From contig NZ_VTZS01000002.1 of assembly GCF_008367235.1 (NCBI RefSeq), forward strand, positions 744,001 to 808,000: a stretch of DNA of 64,000 nucleotides. The letters run 5' to 3'. The notes under the pieces are model-generated. The model had not been told where the DNA came from. It saw only the letters and a program-made list of their open reading frames with translations, and ran no database searches. This DNA comes from Pareuzebyella sediminis (GTDB taxonomy: Bacteria; Bacteroidota; Bacteroidia; Flavobacteriales; Flavobacteriaceae). Shown here piece by piece: positions 29,444 to 37,550 of this stretch (position 1 is the stretch's first letter; the number at the start of each line of letters is the position of its first letter). Both the position numbers and the translations under genes were made by a program.

Positions 29444-31332
29444 CTTTTTACAATTTTATAGTTTGACCATCGCGAGCCTGAGCGGAGATGTAAAAAGTGC
29501 ACACCTGTGGTTAGATTGCTAACATCTATTGAAATCGTACCCGTGGCGGTTTTGAAACGCTTCGCGAATTCCAGTACCCCTTCAGGGTTAAAGATGGAAG
29601 CTTCTATTGATTCGTTCTTGAGGGGAGTACCCATGACCACGGTCAACGGTTCATCGGAAACAGGGTTAGGGTATACAATGGCATCCGAAGCAAGTACGAT
29701 GTGCTCTTCATAGGTTCCTTGGCACCCTTTATCCGTAAAAACGGATAACGAATTGACTGCTTCGGTAAGTGGTAAGGTGATTTCCGAACGATCCGTATGA
29801 TAGGTTTGGCCATTCAAAGCTACTGCATACCTTTGCGCCCCGGACATGTTCAAAGTAATCTCTTTTCCCGTGATACTCAGTTTCGAAGCGACGGATAATG
29901 CTTCCGGTTCCTGAATCGTCACATTAAAGCATAGTTCGTAGTCGGACTGACCTTCAACGGTAATGCAGAGATCATAATCGTCCGCGGAAAGGTTTTCAAA
30001 AGAGGTGCTATCCGTAAAGTTATTTATTATGTTGCCTGAATTACCGCTCAACGTGGCAACGTACCCCATTGCATTTTCGGTGCTAATGGCTATGCTTCCG
30101 TCATTCGATGCGATACATGATTCCCCTACGGTTTTCACAATAAAGTTATCGGCCGGTAAGGAGAATATCTCACAACCATTGAGATCGACGACGGCTCCTA
30201 CAGGTGTTTGTGGGCAACTGTCAACCTCGTCGTTTACGCCGTCATTATCGGTATCGTTTTCACAGATGTCTCCTATTCCGTTATTGTCCGCATCGGTTTG
30301 ATCCGTATTGAAAGTAAAAGGACAATTATCGACTTCATTTAATATGCCGTCACCATCATCATCGTTCGGGTTTTTAAGAACGGTTACTTCTGTACAAGGA
30401 GAGATAACCGTTTCTTGGCCCAGGGTAATCCGTACGGCATAGCTGCCACTGATCAAAGGGGTAAAACTACGACCGGAGGTAGCTGTGCCAAAGATAGTAT
30501 CATTGATACAATCGAACCATTGATAGATGGCAGCGGTATTATTGAAGTTTGCAGTAAGTGTCAAGTCGTTTACGGTTATGGAATTATCGATCCCATCCGA
30601 AGAGATATTGAAGTTCTTCTGATCATAGAGGCCCCATGTGCCGTTCGCTGTACGAACCCTTATATATACCGTATGTGCGCCGATTGCCAAATCGGTAGTG
30701 GGAAGAAGCAGCGGATGCTGAAAATTTTGGTCGTCGGTATCGAGGGCTATTTCAGTACCTTTCCCCAGACCGGGATCGGTGTCGAAAAAGTATTCGGCGA
30801 AGGCTATCGGCTCATTTTTGTCGGCGATGGCCCCGATAAAAAATATCGTCCGATCATAAAGACTCCAAGCACCTTCGGCATTTTGGGTTCTCATATAAAA
30901 GCTATGAAAGCCCGGGCCTAGCCCCGTTAAGGGAATTGTAAACTCGCTTTTTAAGGTGCCGGTGTTGGTGTTCAATGCCAGGGAAGTGCCGTTGCCTACA
31001 CCTGGGTCGGCATCAAAAAAGTATTCTGCTTTGCTTATCGATTGTGTGACCTCAGAAAAAGAACGGATAAGAAAGATAGTCCGATCATAAAGGCTCCACT
31101 GACCGTTTATGGTTCTAGAGCGGACATAAAGGCTATGGAAACCTTCCGAAAGACCATCGGTCGCAATCGATGAAGTTTGTAAAACGTTCCCCGAATTGGC
31201 GTCGACGGTGATTGCATTTCCATTTCCGACCCCAGGATCGCTATCGAAAAAATACTCGGTAGCCACAATAGTCTGGGCACTCGTAAAGTTATACGATAGC
31301 ATCGTAATAATGAGCAAGAGCATCTTTTTCAT
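29440..31332 (-). CDS. T9SS-secreted protein with triple repeats and TSP3 calcium motifs
   Basis: A 630-residue secreted protein. After a signal peptide (ending TSAQ) come three repeats of about 75 residues starting with AEYFFD(S/A/T)DPG and containing LYDRTIF or LYDQKNF, at about 25-95, 100-170 and 175-245. An Ig-like stretch follows. Thrombospondin type-3-like acidic repeats (DDDGDGILNEVDNCP, DNDGVNDEVDSCP) lie at about 325-385 and bind calcium in known relatives. The C-terminus has VYPNPVSD and ends GSRWSNYKIVKR, a type A T9SS sorting domain. It is thus exported through the type IX system to the surface. The function of the repeats is unknown. Confidence 0.88.
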   Translation of the reverse strand: MKKMLLLIITMLSYNFTSAQTIVATEYFFDSDPGVGNGNAITVDANSGNVLQTSSIATDGLSEGFHSLYVRSRTINGQWSLYDRTIFLIRSFSEVTQSISKAEYFFDADPGVGNGTSLALNTNTGTLKSEFTIPLTGLGPGFHSFYMRTQNAEGAWSLYDRTIFFIGAIADKNEPIAFAEYFFDTDPGLGKGTEIALDTDDQNFQHPLLLPTTDLAIGAHTVYIRVRTANGTWGLYDQKNFNISSDGIDNSITVNDLTLTANFNNTAAIYQWFDCINDTIFGTATSGRSFTPLISGSYAVRITLGQETVISPCTEVTVLKNPNDDDGDGILNEVDNCPFTFNTDQTDADNNGIGDICENDTDNDGVNDEVDSCPQTPVGAVVDLNGCEIFSLPADNFIVKTVGESCIASNDGSIAISTENAMGYVATLSGNSGNIINNFTDSTSFENLSADDYDLCITVEGQSDYELCFNVTIQEPEALSVASKLSITGKEITLNMSGAQRYAVALNGQTYHTDRSEITLPLTEAVNSLSVFTDKGCQGTYEEHIVLASDAIVYPNPVSDEPLTVVMGTPLKNESIEASIFNPEGVLEFAKRFKTATGTISIDVSNLTTGVHFLHLRSGSRWSNYKIVKR

Positions 31333-31336
31333 GCCA

Positions 31337-32362
31337 CTAGTGGTTTGTAGTGCTAATTATTACATTCAGGTTTTGCCCGGGTTCCACAGTGGTGCTAATA
31401 GCCTGTATGCTTACGGTGGGAATACCATTGCTGAACCCTTGGTTGTTGAAGATGAAACTTCCCCCCCCATAAAGACCGATATCTTCTCCGTTAACACCTG
31501 CATTTAAGGCGGGAGAACTCGATTGTAAGCGGTAGTCGTCAATATCGGGTTCAAAGGTGGCATTGTCATTGTCTTCTACGAACAGTGGGTTTTGGTTGTT
31601 TAAGTTGTCGGTACCGTTCAAAGAGGCGACATTTCCGGATCCATTATTGTATGCCAAGCAATTTTCAAAATTAACCCCGTCGAAATTTGGGTCGAAGGTA
31701 GAATTACTGTCGAAGTAAAATATATTGTTTTGTACCGTAACACTTCCGTTGGTGGCTGAATAATTATATATAGGGCTACTACCCACTGGGTTCAAGAAAA
31801 TATTGTTCTTGACCGTAATCGATTGATAGTTAAGAACGACCACCTCCCTTAAGATGAGATTATTTGTAATGAGAGCATTCGAATAAAGGGATGTAGTTCT
31901 TGAGAATCCGACGTAGTTTAGAATATTGCCGCGTATAACAATACCATCGGCCCCGGCATTGGCAAAATAAAGTTCTTCTAGAAGACAGTTTTCTACAATT
32001 AGACCGGTGAGGGGAACCGTGTTGTTTTTCACATAGTAGCTATCCGTTACTACCAAACCCGTTATTCTAGTATCATCGGCTCCTGTAGTCAGGGTAATAC
32101 CATCGACCATTGTCCTTTTGTTCTTGTCACTATGTGCGAAACCGATTAGGGTTAATTTTTTTTCTATAGTGATGTCCCCATAATTTGTTTCTGAAGGAAT
32201 TATGTGAATTATATCCCCGGAACTGGCTGCGGATATAGCACTCTGTAAGTTATTGAATTGGGCATTGCTGCCTTCCCCATTATCTACGGTAATAATATTT
32301 TGTGCGTTCGTTGCTACCCAGAGACCGAGCAGCATGGCCACTAAAGAAGTAATTTTTTTCAT
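31337..32362 (-). CDS. Secreted parallel beta-helix protein
   Basis: A 341-residue protein with a signal peptide ending ATNAQN. The body is a ladder of short repeats (GLVVTDSYY, GLIVENCLL, GIVIRGNIL, SITVKNNIF, SVTVQNNIF), typical of right-handed parallel beta-helices of the pectate-lyase fold. No catalytic site of a known lyase is visible. The end (PTVSIQAISTTVEPGQNLNVIIST) is a closing strand pair common in Bacteroidota surface proteins. It sits 4 bp before the T9SS cargo gene and probably works with it on the cell surface or in adhesion. Confidence 0.82.
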   Translation of the reverse strand: MKKITSLVAMLLGLWVATNAQNIITVDNGEGSNAQFNNLQSAISAASSGDIIHIIPSETNYGDITIEKKLTLIGFAHSDKNKRTMVDGITLTTGADDTRITGLVVTDSYYVKNNTVPLTGLIVENCLLEELYFANAGADGIVIRGNILNYVGFSRTTSLYSNALITNNLILREVVVLNYQSITVKNNIFLNPVGSSPIYNYSATNGSVTVQNNIFYFDSNSTFDPNFDGVNFENCLAYNNGSGNVASLNGTDNLNNQNPLFVEDNDNATFEPDIDDYRLQSSSPALNAGVNGEDIGLYGGGSFIFNNQGFSNGIPTVSIQAISTTVEPGQNLNVIISTTNH

Positions 32363-32390
32363 TTTTTACCAGGTTATCGTTTGTAATTAT

Positions 32391-32648
32391 TCAATTGTCG
32401 GTACAACTTGCTTTCAACAAGGCAATATCCGCCCTCGTATCATCGTCGAGATAGGCCCTGCAATCCCTTTCCAGTTTTTCTAGTTCCTTCACTAGTTCGG
32501 AACAGCTTAAATCATCATCGTTATTGCTGAGCCTCGATGCCGTTTCGATGCATGCGAGCCCATCAAGGGCATCAATGGTTTCTTTTGCTTTTGAACAACC
32601 CGATACGGTTAAAAGAATACTTGAAATGAGGAGTACTGTTTTTTTCAT
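32391..32648 (-). CDS. Small cysteine-containing lipoprotein
   Basis: An 85-residue lipoprotein with lipobox TVSGC (Cys18). The mature part is a short helical domain with four further cysteines (DGLACIE, DLSCSEL, ERDCRAY, KASCTDN), suggesting two disulfides in the periplasm. It is the first gene of the five-gene surface operon, 28 bp upstream of the beta-helix gene. Function unknown. Confidence 0.75.
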   Translation of the reverse strand: MKKTVLLISSILLTVSGCSKAKETIDALDGLACIETASRLSNNDDDLSCSELVKELEKLERDCRAYLDDDTRADIALLKASCTDN

Positions 32649-32685
32649 TTTGAGAGTGATTGGTTATGTTATATAAGTTCAATAC

Positions 32686-32693
32686 CAAACCTA
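32686..32693 (-). promoter_or_regulatory. -7 element of the surface-protein operon
   Basis: On the minus strand 32693-32686 reads TAGGTTTG, matching TAnnTTTG, 38 bp before the first ATG. I did not find a well-spaced TTG -33 element, so this rests on the -7 box alone. Confidence 0.45.
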
Positions 32694-32978
32694 ATCGAAC
32701 CCTACTAATAATTTGTACGGTTACCCGTAACAGTTCTTAAATTATGGGGTTTTTCGGTGAAGTGTGATATAAAGTCGACGAGCAGGTATGTGAGTATGAC
32801 TCCTTACATCATATCTGGGTAGACACGGAGGTTTCCATATTTTGGTAGTATGATACTATAGGTAAGGTACACTTCGGCAATGAAAACAACTGGCCCTCAT
32901 ATCACGCTGAACGAGTACCTTTATAGGATTTCGGTATGCTTGAAGTACCGGGTCTAGGATTTCGAGGTACCCTGCGTT
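32694..32978. other. Intergenic, no gene seen
   Basis: This is most of the 330-bp gap between two minus-strand operons. I see no small gene or strong terminator in it; it should contain the end of the upstream operon and the promoter of the downstream one. Confidence 0.5.
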
Positions 32979-33920
32979 CTAATACCAGCCGTTTACATTG
33001 TATTTTACAATGGGTTGAGGTCGGTTCTTGGCGTATTCGAGCAGCACATCACGGGCGTATTCCGTCGATTGAATGTCGGCATCTACCTCTTTATAGGTTA
33101 GGTCCCATTCCTTATCGCTAATCTCCTTAACGCCCGCAGCAATTTCCATATACAAAGCTTTTAACTCGTCTTTACACCAAGCACGAGGTTCAATTTTGGC
33201 CAAAATTTCACCCGCTTCGTTGGCCCCTGCAAGAGATTGGTTGGCATACCAAACTGCTTTGGCGGCGTTGAGTTGCTGCCGACATTTCTGGTCTAAATAA
33301 TTTTGGTAAAAGATGCCGATATCGTGTTCGTTCTTTGCGTAGCATTCACTTGAAATGGGAATATTGGCGATAATCTTCACGGCATCTTCGGTTTGATCCT
33401 GGGCTTTTAGGGCATAGGCCTTTTTCTTTACCTCTTCGCAATGTTGGTCGTAATAGGTAATAATCTCCTTTTTTACATTTTCCAAAAATGAAATTAGTTT
33501 CGGGTTTTTTGGGGCGATACTTTTAATGGCGGCCATATAGGCCTTTTGCTCGTTTTGCCCCACCCCTTTTAAATTGACAAACTCTGTATGAAAAAGATTT
33601 CCTTTTTCAGTTTCGTTATCCCCGATAATTAAGGTCATTTCCAAGTTCAGTACTACTCGGGAGGGAGCGGTACCCAACACCTCCTTGTCCAACACGGCAA
33701 TTTTAGGAACTACGAAAAAGCGCGGCCTTAGAATATTTCCACTAATACCGTTTGCCGTGACCAATTGAATCATTCTGGTATGCAATAAGTTTCGGGCGTT
33801 ACCCGGAAGGTTTTCGGCCTGTTCTGGAATATATACCCCCAATAAGATGTCGTTATTATCCTCTTGTCCGCGGGTAGAAAGTAGTACGAAAAGAGCCAAT
33901 AGAAATGTGATGTTTTTCAT
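32979..33920 (-). CDS. Exported protein, unknown function
   Basis: A 313-residue protein with a short signal peptide (ending STRGQ). Residues about 25-130 are a mixed alpha/beta domain (ILLGVYIPEQ, RPRFFVVPKIAVLDKEV, VVLNLEMTLIIGDN). The remainder is helical with conserved-looking cysteines (DQHCEEVKKKAYALKAQ, SSECYAKN, RAWCKDELKALY), resembling TPR-like hairpins. I do not recognise a named family. It is last in the four-gene operon beginning at 36676 and probably belongs to one envelope assembly with the others. Confidence 0.75.
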   Translation of the reverse strand: MKNITFLLALFVLLSTRGQEDNNDILLGVYIPEQAENLPGNARNLLHTRMIQLVTANGISGNILRPRFFVVPKIAVLDKEVLGTAPSRVVLNLEMTLIIGDNETEKGNLFHTEFVNLKGVGQNEQKAYMAAIKSIAPKNPKLISFLENVKKEIITYYDQHCEEVKKKAYALKAQDQTEDAVKIIANIPISSECYAKNEHDIGIFYQNYLDQKCRQQLNAAKAVWYANQSLAGANEAGEILAKIEPRAWCKDELKALYMEIAAGVKEISDKEWDLTYKEVDADIQSTEYARDVLLEYAKNRPQPIVKYNVNGWY

Positions 33921-33934
33921 AATAAGTATAAAAT

Positions 33935-34873
33935 TTATCTGCTGCCAAGTATTAGGGTGACCTTACCCAGGCCCTCGGTTTCCAGTTTGTTGGGGATGTT
34001 ATATGATGGTCCACTCAGTTTTTTGCTCAGGTCCCTAAAAAAGTTTCGTGCGGCCAAGGCTCTTCCATTATCGTCGAACAATGGCATTCTCACCTGATCG
34101 AAGAGGGCATAGGTACTGGTCACATCCGTGGTCGAAAAACGTCCTTCCACACAGTTGGCATCCAACCAATCTTCAATTTCAAAGCTCAGGTCGTCGAGAT
34201 CACCGCTCCAATCTTCCCACGTCAGAATCTGAAGGGTAACCTCCCTGCCCTTATCGAACATATCTTCAAAATGTTGTTGCAGGGTATAGGTGAAATCGTC
34301 CATATTTTCAATGACGGCCTCTTCCAATAGAACCGGTAGTTCGGTACTGAAAGAGGGATTACCTGTACCTGCCGCAGTAGCGACTTGCTTGAACGTATAG
34401 GAATCCAATCCCTGGAGGTTATAGGTGATGGAGTTTTTAGGCCCCTGTTTATTCTCCGTCCAAGTGAGTTGGATAATGATATCGGCCTTGGCCGTCTTTA
34501 CGATTTGGTCGAGGGGCGATTCGTTGATCGATGCACCTGTATCCCTTGAGGTACGTACTATATTTCGTGCACTCGAATTTTGAAGTCCTTTGAGTACCGT
34601 TTCCAAATTGATAAGCGGAAATTCCCGTTCTGCCATCAGACCATTTATTTTACTAATGACCAACAACAGGTCGGTATTTTCCTGAAAAGCTTTTGTGTAG
34701 TCGGGCACTTTCGTAGCGATACCTTGGTTGTCATAATGCTGTACGTACCCGTGTTGCACGCACCAAGCATCGCTTGGCACGACCATTAAGGTTGGCTTTT
34801 TGGCATTTTGCCCATGGACTGCAGTACACGTGAGCAACAGTAGGACGGTGAATCGTGAAATAACTTTTTTCAT
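33935..34873 (-). CDS. DUF6175-family exported protein
   Basis: A 312-residue protein with a signal peptide ending TAVHGQ. The first mature strand KPTLMVVPSDAWC and the block ADIIIQLTWTENKQGPKNSI match what I recall of DUF6175 proteins of Bacteroidota. The fold looks like TolB-N/CsgG alpha/beta. Function of the family is unknown. It is preceded after 1 bp and followed after 14 bp by other exported genes of the same operon. Confidence 0.75.
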   Translation of the reverse strand: MKKVISRFTVLLLLTCTAVHGQNAKKPTLMVVPSDAWCVQHGYVQHYDNQGIATKVPDYTKAFQENTDLLLVISKINGLMAEREFPLINLETVLKGLQNSSARNIVRTSRDTGASINESPLDQIVKTAKADIIIQLTWTENKQGPKNSITYNLQGLDSYTFKQVATAAGTGNPSFSTELPVLLEEAVIENMDDFTYTLQQHFEDMFDKGREVTLQILTWEDWSGDLDDLSFEIEDWLDANCVEGRFSTTDVTSTYALFDQVRMPLFDDNGRALAARNFFRDLSKKLSGPSYNIPNKLETEGLGKVTLILGSR

Positions 34874-34874
34874 A

Positions 34875-35432
34875 TTAAAAACCTTTTGCCAGTGCGTTGA
34901 TGATACCTTCTTTTTCCAAGTGTTTTCGAAGCTCGTCGGTGGCGACGGTGACTACGACACCTATTTTGTATTGGTAGAACTTTTCCTTTTTTTCCTTTTT
35001 GTTCCGAACGAGTTTTTGCACCTCGGTACCCCCTTTGGTATCAGTGGCGTAGGTGACGAAACGGGCATAGCCCCCATCATCCAGGAAGAAATCCCTAAAA
35101 AAGTCTTTGTACTCTTTGTCGGTCATGTCGCGATTCATTAGAGGACGCGAAGATTTGCATCCGCGTCCATCACCGGTAAACCCTTTGAATATGATGCCAT
35201 GTACGGCGTTCTTTTTGGCTTGGGAAGTGGCCACGCCCCGCTCTTTCGAGTACGACCATACCTTCACCAATTTATACCCCTGTTTGGCCGTGTTTCCGTA
35301 GCACTCGATATTGTATTCCCAATCATAGGTGTCATTGTCCGCTTTTTTCTGTTTGCCTTGGGCAAATATGGATGTGCCCAGTAAAAAGAAGAGTAAAAAA
35401 GGTACTGTTTTTTTCAAGCCATTGTCTTTCAT
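34875..35432 (-). CDS. Conserved exported protein, unknown function
   Basis: A 185-residue protein with signal peptide ending SIFAQG. The mature domain contains AKKNAVHGIIFKGF and a long basic helix near residue 150. The pattern with a strand, an alanine-rich helix and a strand hairpin is like LPP20/FlgT-N domains, but I cannot confirm it. Its start overlaps the upstream gene's stop by 4 bp, so it is translationally coupled. It belongs to the same operon as the DUF6175 gene. Confidence 0.72.
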   Translation of the reverse strand: MKDNGLKKTVPFLLFFLLGTSIFAQGKQKKADNDTYDWEYNIECYGNTAKQGYKLVKVWSYSKERGVATSQAKKNAVHGIIFKGFTGDGRGCKSSRPLMNRDMTDKEYKDFFRDFFLDDGGYARFVTYATDTKGGTEVQKLVRNKKEKKEKFYQYKIGVVVTVATDELRKHLEKEGIINALAKGF

Positions 35433-36676
35433 TTGAATATGTTTTGGTTTCGTTTGAACCGTATCAGCATACCAGGGTATAGATTCTTGGCATTGCCTTT
35501 AAAAACGGTATATTTTAGTTCTGATTCCGGTGTTTCCTCGGGCATATATGAATTGTCCCAAATCTGGTCATGATCCACGGTGATTTCGGCGACTTTTTCG
35601 TAGTCGATTGTTCCATCATCATAGACCAGCTGTTCGAGCACCTCGAATCGGTCCCCTTTGACCAACCCTTCCTTACTGCCAATTTCTGCGGCAAGGGGGT
35701 CAACACTGATCAAGGGGGTTTTTGTTCGAAAGACTTCAAACTTCCGCTCTAATTTTGAGATTGCCGCATCGGTCGCTTTGACGGTCGCTCTAGCAATAAG
35801 TTCTTCATCTGATTTTAAGGTGTATTTGGTCGATTGCACGTCTGCCCACGAATCTTGTCGACCTATATACTCCAATTTGAAAAGGTCGGTAGTATCAAAA
35901 GAGTCGGCAATCCCTTTGTCAAAAGTTTCTTCGGTTACCCATAATTCTTCATAGAAGGTGGCAGCTGTGGCCTCATCCCAAACCAACCGATATAAATAGG
36001 AAGTCGCCTTGATGATGTAGCCCTTGGCAAGAATATCTGCGGCTTGGGCGGTTGTACTCCGAGAAGCCCTACTGCCGAAGAGGTTCGAAACATCGTTCAG
36101 CAGTTCCTTTCCTTTTGAAACCACCTCTTCTTTATTGGTGTACTTGTAATCATTTACGATAACGAAGGTATTGCCTATCAAATGTTCGCCCGCATCTTCG
36201 AGCATAGCATTACCACGTAATGTTTTTTTTGCAATTTCACGATCAAAGGCACTGGCATTATAGAGCCCCCTTTGCTTGATCAACTCTAGATCGAACGTAC
36301 CCTTTTTACTTCGGCCGAACCATTTCGAAATCATCCTTTTGGCAATGCCCGCCTCTTTCAATTTTTCCGAGAGGATGTCGGAATGGTCCGCCGCTTCACT
36401 TTTCAGGGCGATAAACGAAACATCGAGGCTATGGTCATTGAACTTATCGGGAATGCCGATTTCTTTGAAAGTACCTTTAATAGTGTTCAATTTTTCCTTT
36501 TCAGGGGTTTCTATCATTAAAGTCAACAGGGAACTGCGTTTAAAATCTTTAATCTCGGATGAAAAATCCTCCTTTCGGAGCAACTTTTTTTCTTGTGCCT
36601 CCGAAGGTTGAATGAAGCCGTAAAAGATAAGGGAGTATAAAAATAAAGCTCGCCCTATTCTCATGTATTTTGACAT
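35429..36676 (-). CDS. Conserved exported protein, head of DUF6175 operon
   Basis: A 415-residue protein with a signal peptide ending PSEAQE. It has a long alpha/beta body: VIVNDYKYTNKEEVVSKGKE, then YKLVWDEATAATFYEELW-like strands and a C-terminal beta domain with LVKGDRFEVLEQ and a LYPGMLIRFKRN end. No membrane helices beyond the signal. I recognise it only as a type of protein seen beside DUF6175 genes in Bacteroidota. It heads a tightly packed four-gene operon (4-bp overlap, 1-bp and 14-bp gaps). Confidence 0.75.
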   Translation of the reverse strand: MSKYMRIGRALFLYSLIFYGFIQPSEAQEKKLLRKEDFSSEIKDFKRSSLLTLMIETPEKEKLNTIKGTFKEIGIPDKFNDHSLDVSFIALKSEAADHSDILSEKLKEAGIAKRMISKWFGRSKKGTFDLELIKQRGLYNASAFDREIAKKTLRGNAMLEDAGEHLIGNTFVIVNDYKYTNKEEVVSKGKELLNDVSNLFGSRASRSTTAQAADILAKGYIIKATSYLYRLVWDEATAATFYEELWVTEETFDKGIADSFDTTDLFKLEYIGRQDSWADVQSTKYTLKSDEELIARATVKATDAAISKLERKFEVFRTKTPLISVDPLAAEIGSKEGLVKGDRFEVLEQLVYDDGTIDYEKVAEITVDHDQIWDNSYMPEETPESELKYTVFKGNAKNLYPGMLIRFKRNQNIFK

Positions 36677-36760
36677 ATATATCTATAAATTTTTTTGCAC
36701 TATGTCTCACACTGGGAATTTGGAGTGGGGCGCCCTAAAACTCGTTGGTGTTCTTGTGTT

Positions 36761-36768
36761 CAAACATA
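36761..36768 (-). promoter_or_regulatory. -7 element upstream of DUF6175 operon
   Basis: The minus strand reads TATGTTTG here, matching TAnnTTTG, 85 bp before the start at 36676. No well-placed -33 TTG was found. Confidence 0.4.
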
Positions 36769-36871
36769 CTAAATAGGGGGTTGAATAGGATACGGTTTCC
36801 CGTAAATTTCCGATTTATTGTCTGTTACATAAAAATTAAATTCCATAGTTAAGAATATGTAAAAATATTTT

Positions 36872-37540
36872 TCAGATTAACCCTACATCTTTGGCGTTGG
36901 CGACCAGATGAACATTGTTGTTCGCCTGAAAAATGTCTTTTAATTTGTTCAAGCGTTTTTCTATAGAGCTTAAGCTACTCGGTGATACCCCCTTCGAAGT
37001 AAAAAGGTTGGAAATCTGCTCTTGGGTAAGGCCGTTGGAAAGATAGATCAATAAAGAGACATCATATTCTTCGATTTCGAAGAGGTTTTTGCTATGCACC
37101 AACCGTTCAATTTTTGCGGAAAGAAATCTTTTGCCTTCAAACGCGGCCCTCACCGAATTTTTAAGGTCTTTAAGTCCATCACGACCCTTGAGCACATAGG
37201 CCGATATTTCACTAATTTCGATAAGGCGTTTGACCATATCGGGTTTTTCTTCGACCGAGCAAACGATGATAGGTATGTTTTGATCTTTTGAACGTATTTT
37301 ATCGATCAACGATTTTCCTGAGGGTATGGTGAGGGGTCTATGGTCCCGTTGAAAGGAAAGATCCGTGATCAAAAGGTCGAAAGGGTCATTTTTCATTCGT
37401 GCCGCCTGCCATTTTGCATAGGCCTCATCGCAATATTGGGTCAGCACTACCTTTTCGATGTGCAATTCATTATTAAGCATGGCGGAGATACCGTAGCCTA
37501 CCGTATCCAAATCCTCCACAACCAAGACTTTTTTAAACAT
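36872..37540 (-). CDS. LuxR-type response regulator (copy 1)
   Basis: A 222-residue response regulator. The receiver domain (1-125) has the acidic pair Glu9-Asp10, phosphoacceptor Asp60 in LLITDLSF and Lys118 in VLKGRDG. The C-terminal DNA-binding part (about 155-222) has the LuxR-like GLTQEQISNLF helix, here followed by an unusual spacer (SKGVSPSSLSSIEKRL). The kinase gene ends 10 bp upstream. It is closely related in length, layout and Asp60 position to the regulator at 50436-51101. I infer that its targets include the small lipoprotein gene and its own locus. Confidence 0.9.
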   Translation of the reverse strand: MFKKVLVVEDLDTVGYGISAMLNNELHIEKVVLTQYCDEAYAKWQAARMKNDPFDLLITDLSFQRDHRPLTIPSGKSLIDKIRSKDQNIPIIVCSVEEKPDMVKRLIEISEISAYVLKGRDGLKDLKNSVRAAFEGKRFLSAKIERLVHSKNLFEIEEYDVSLLIYLSNGLTQEQISNLFTSKGVSPSSLSSIEKRLNKLKDIFQANNNVHLVANAKDVGLI

Positions 37541-37550
37541 ATCAAAGGAC

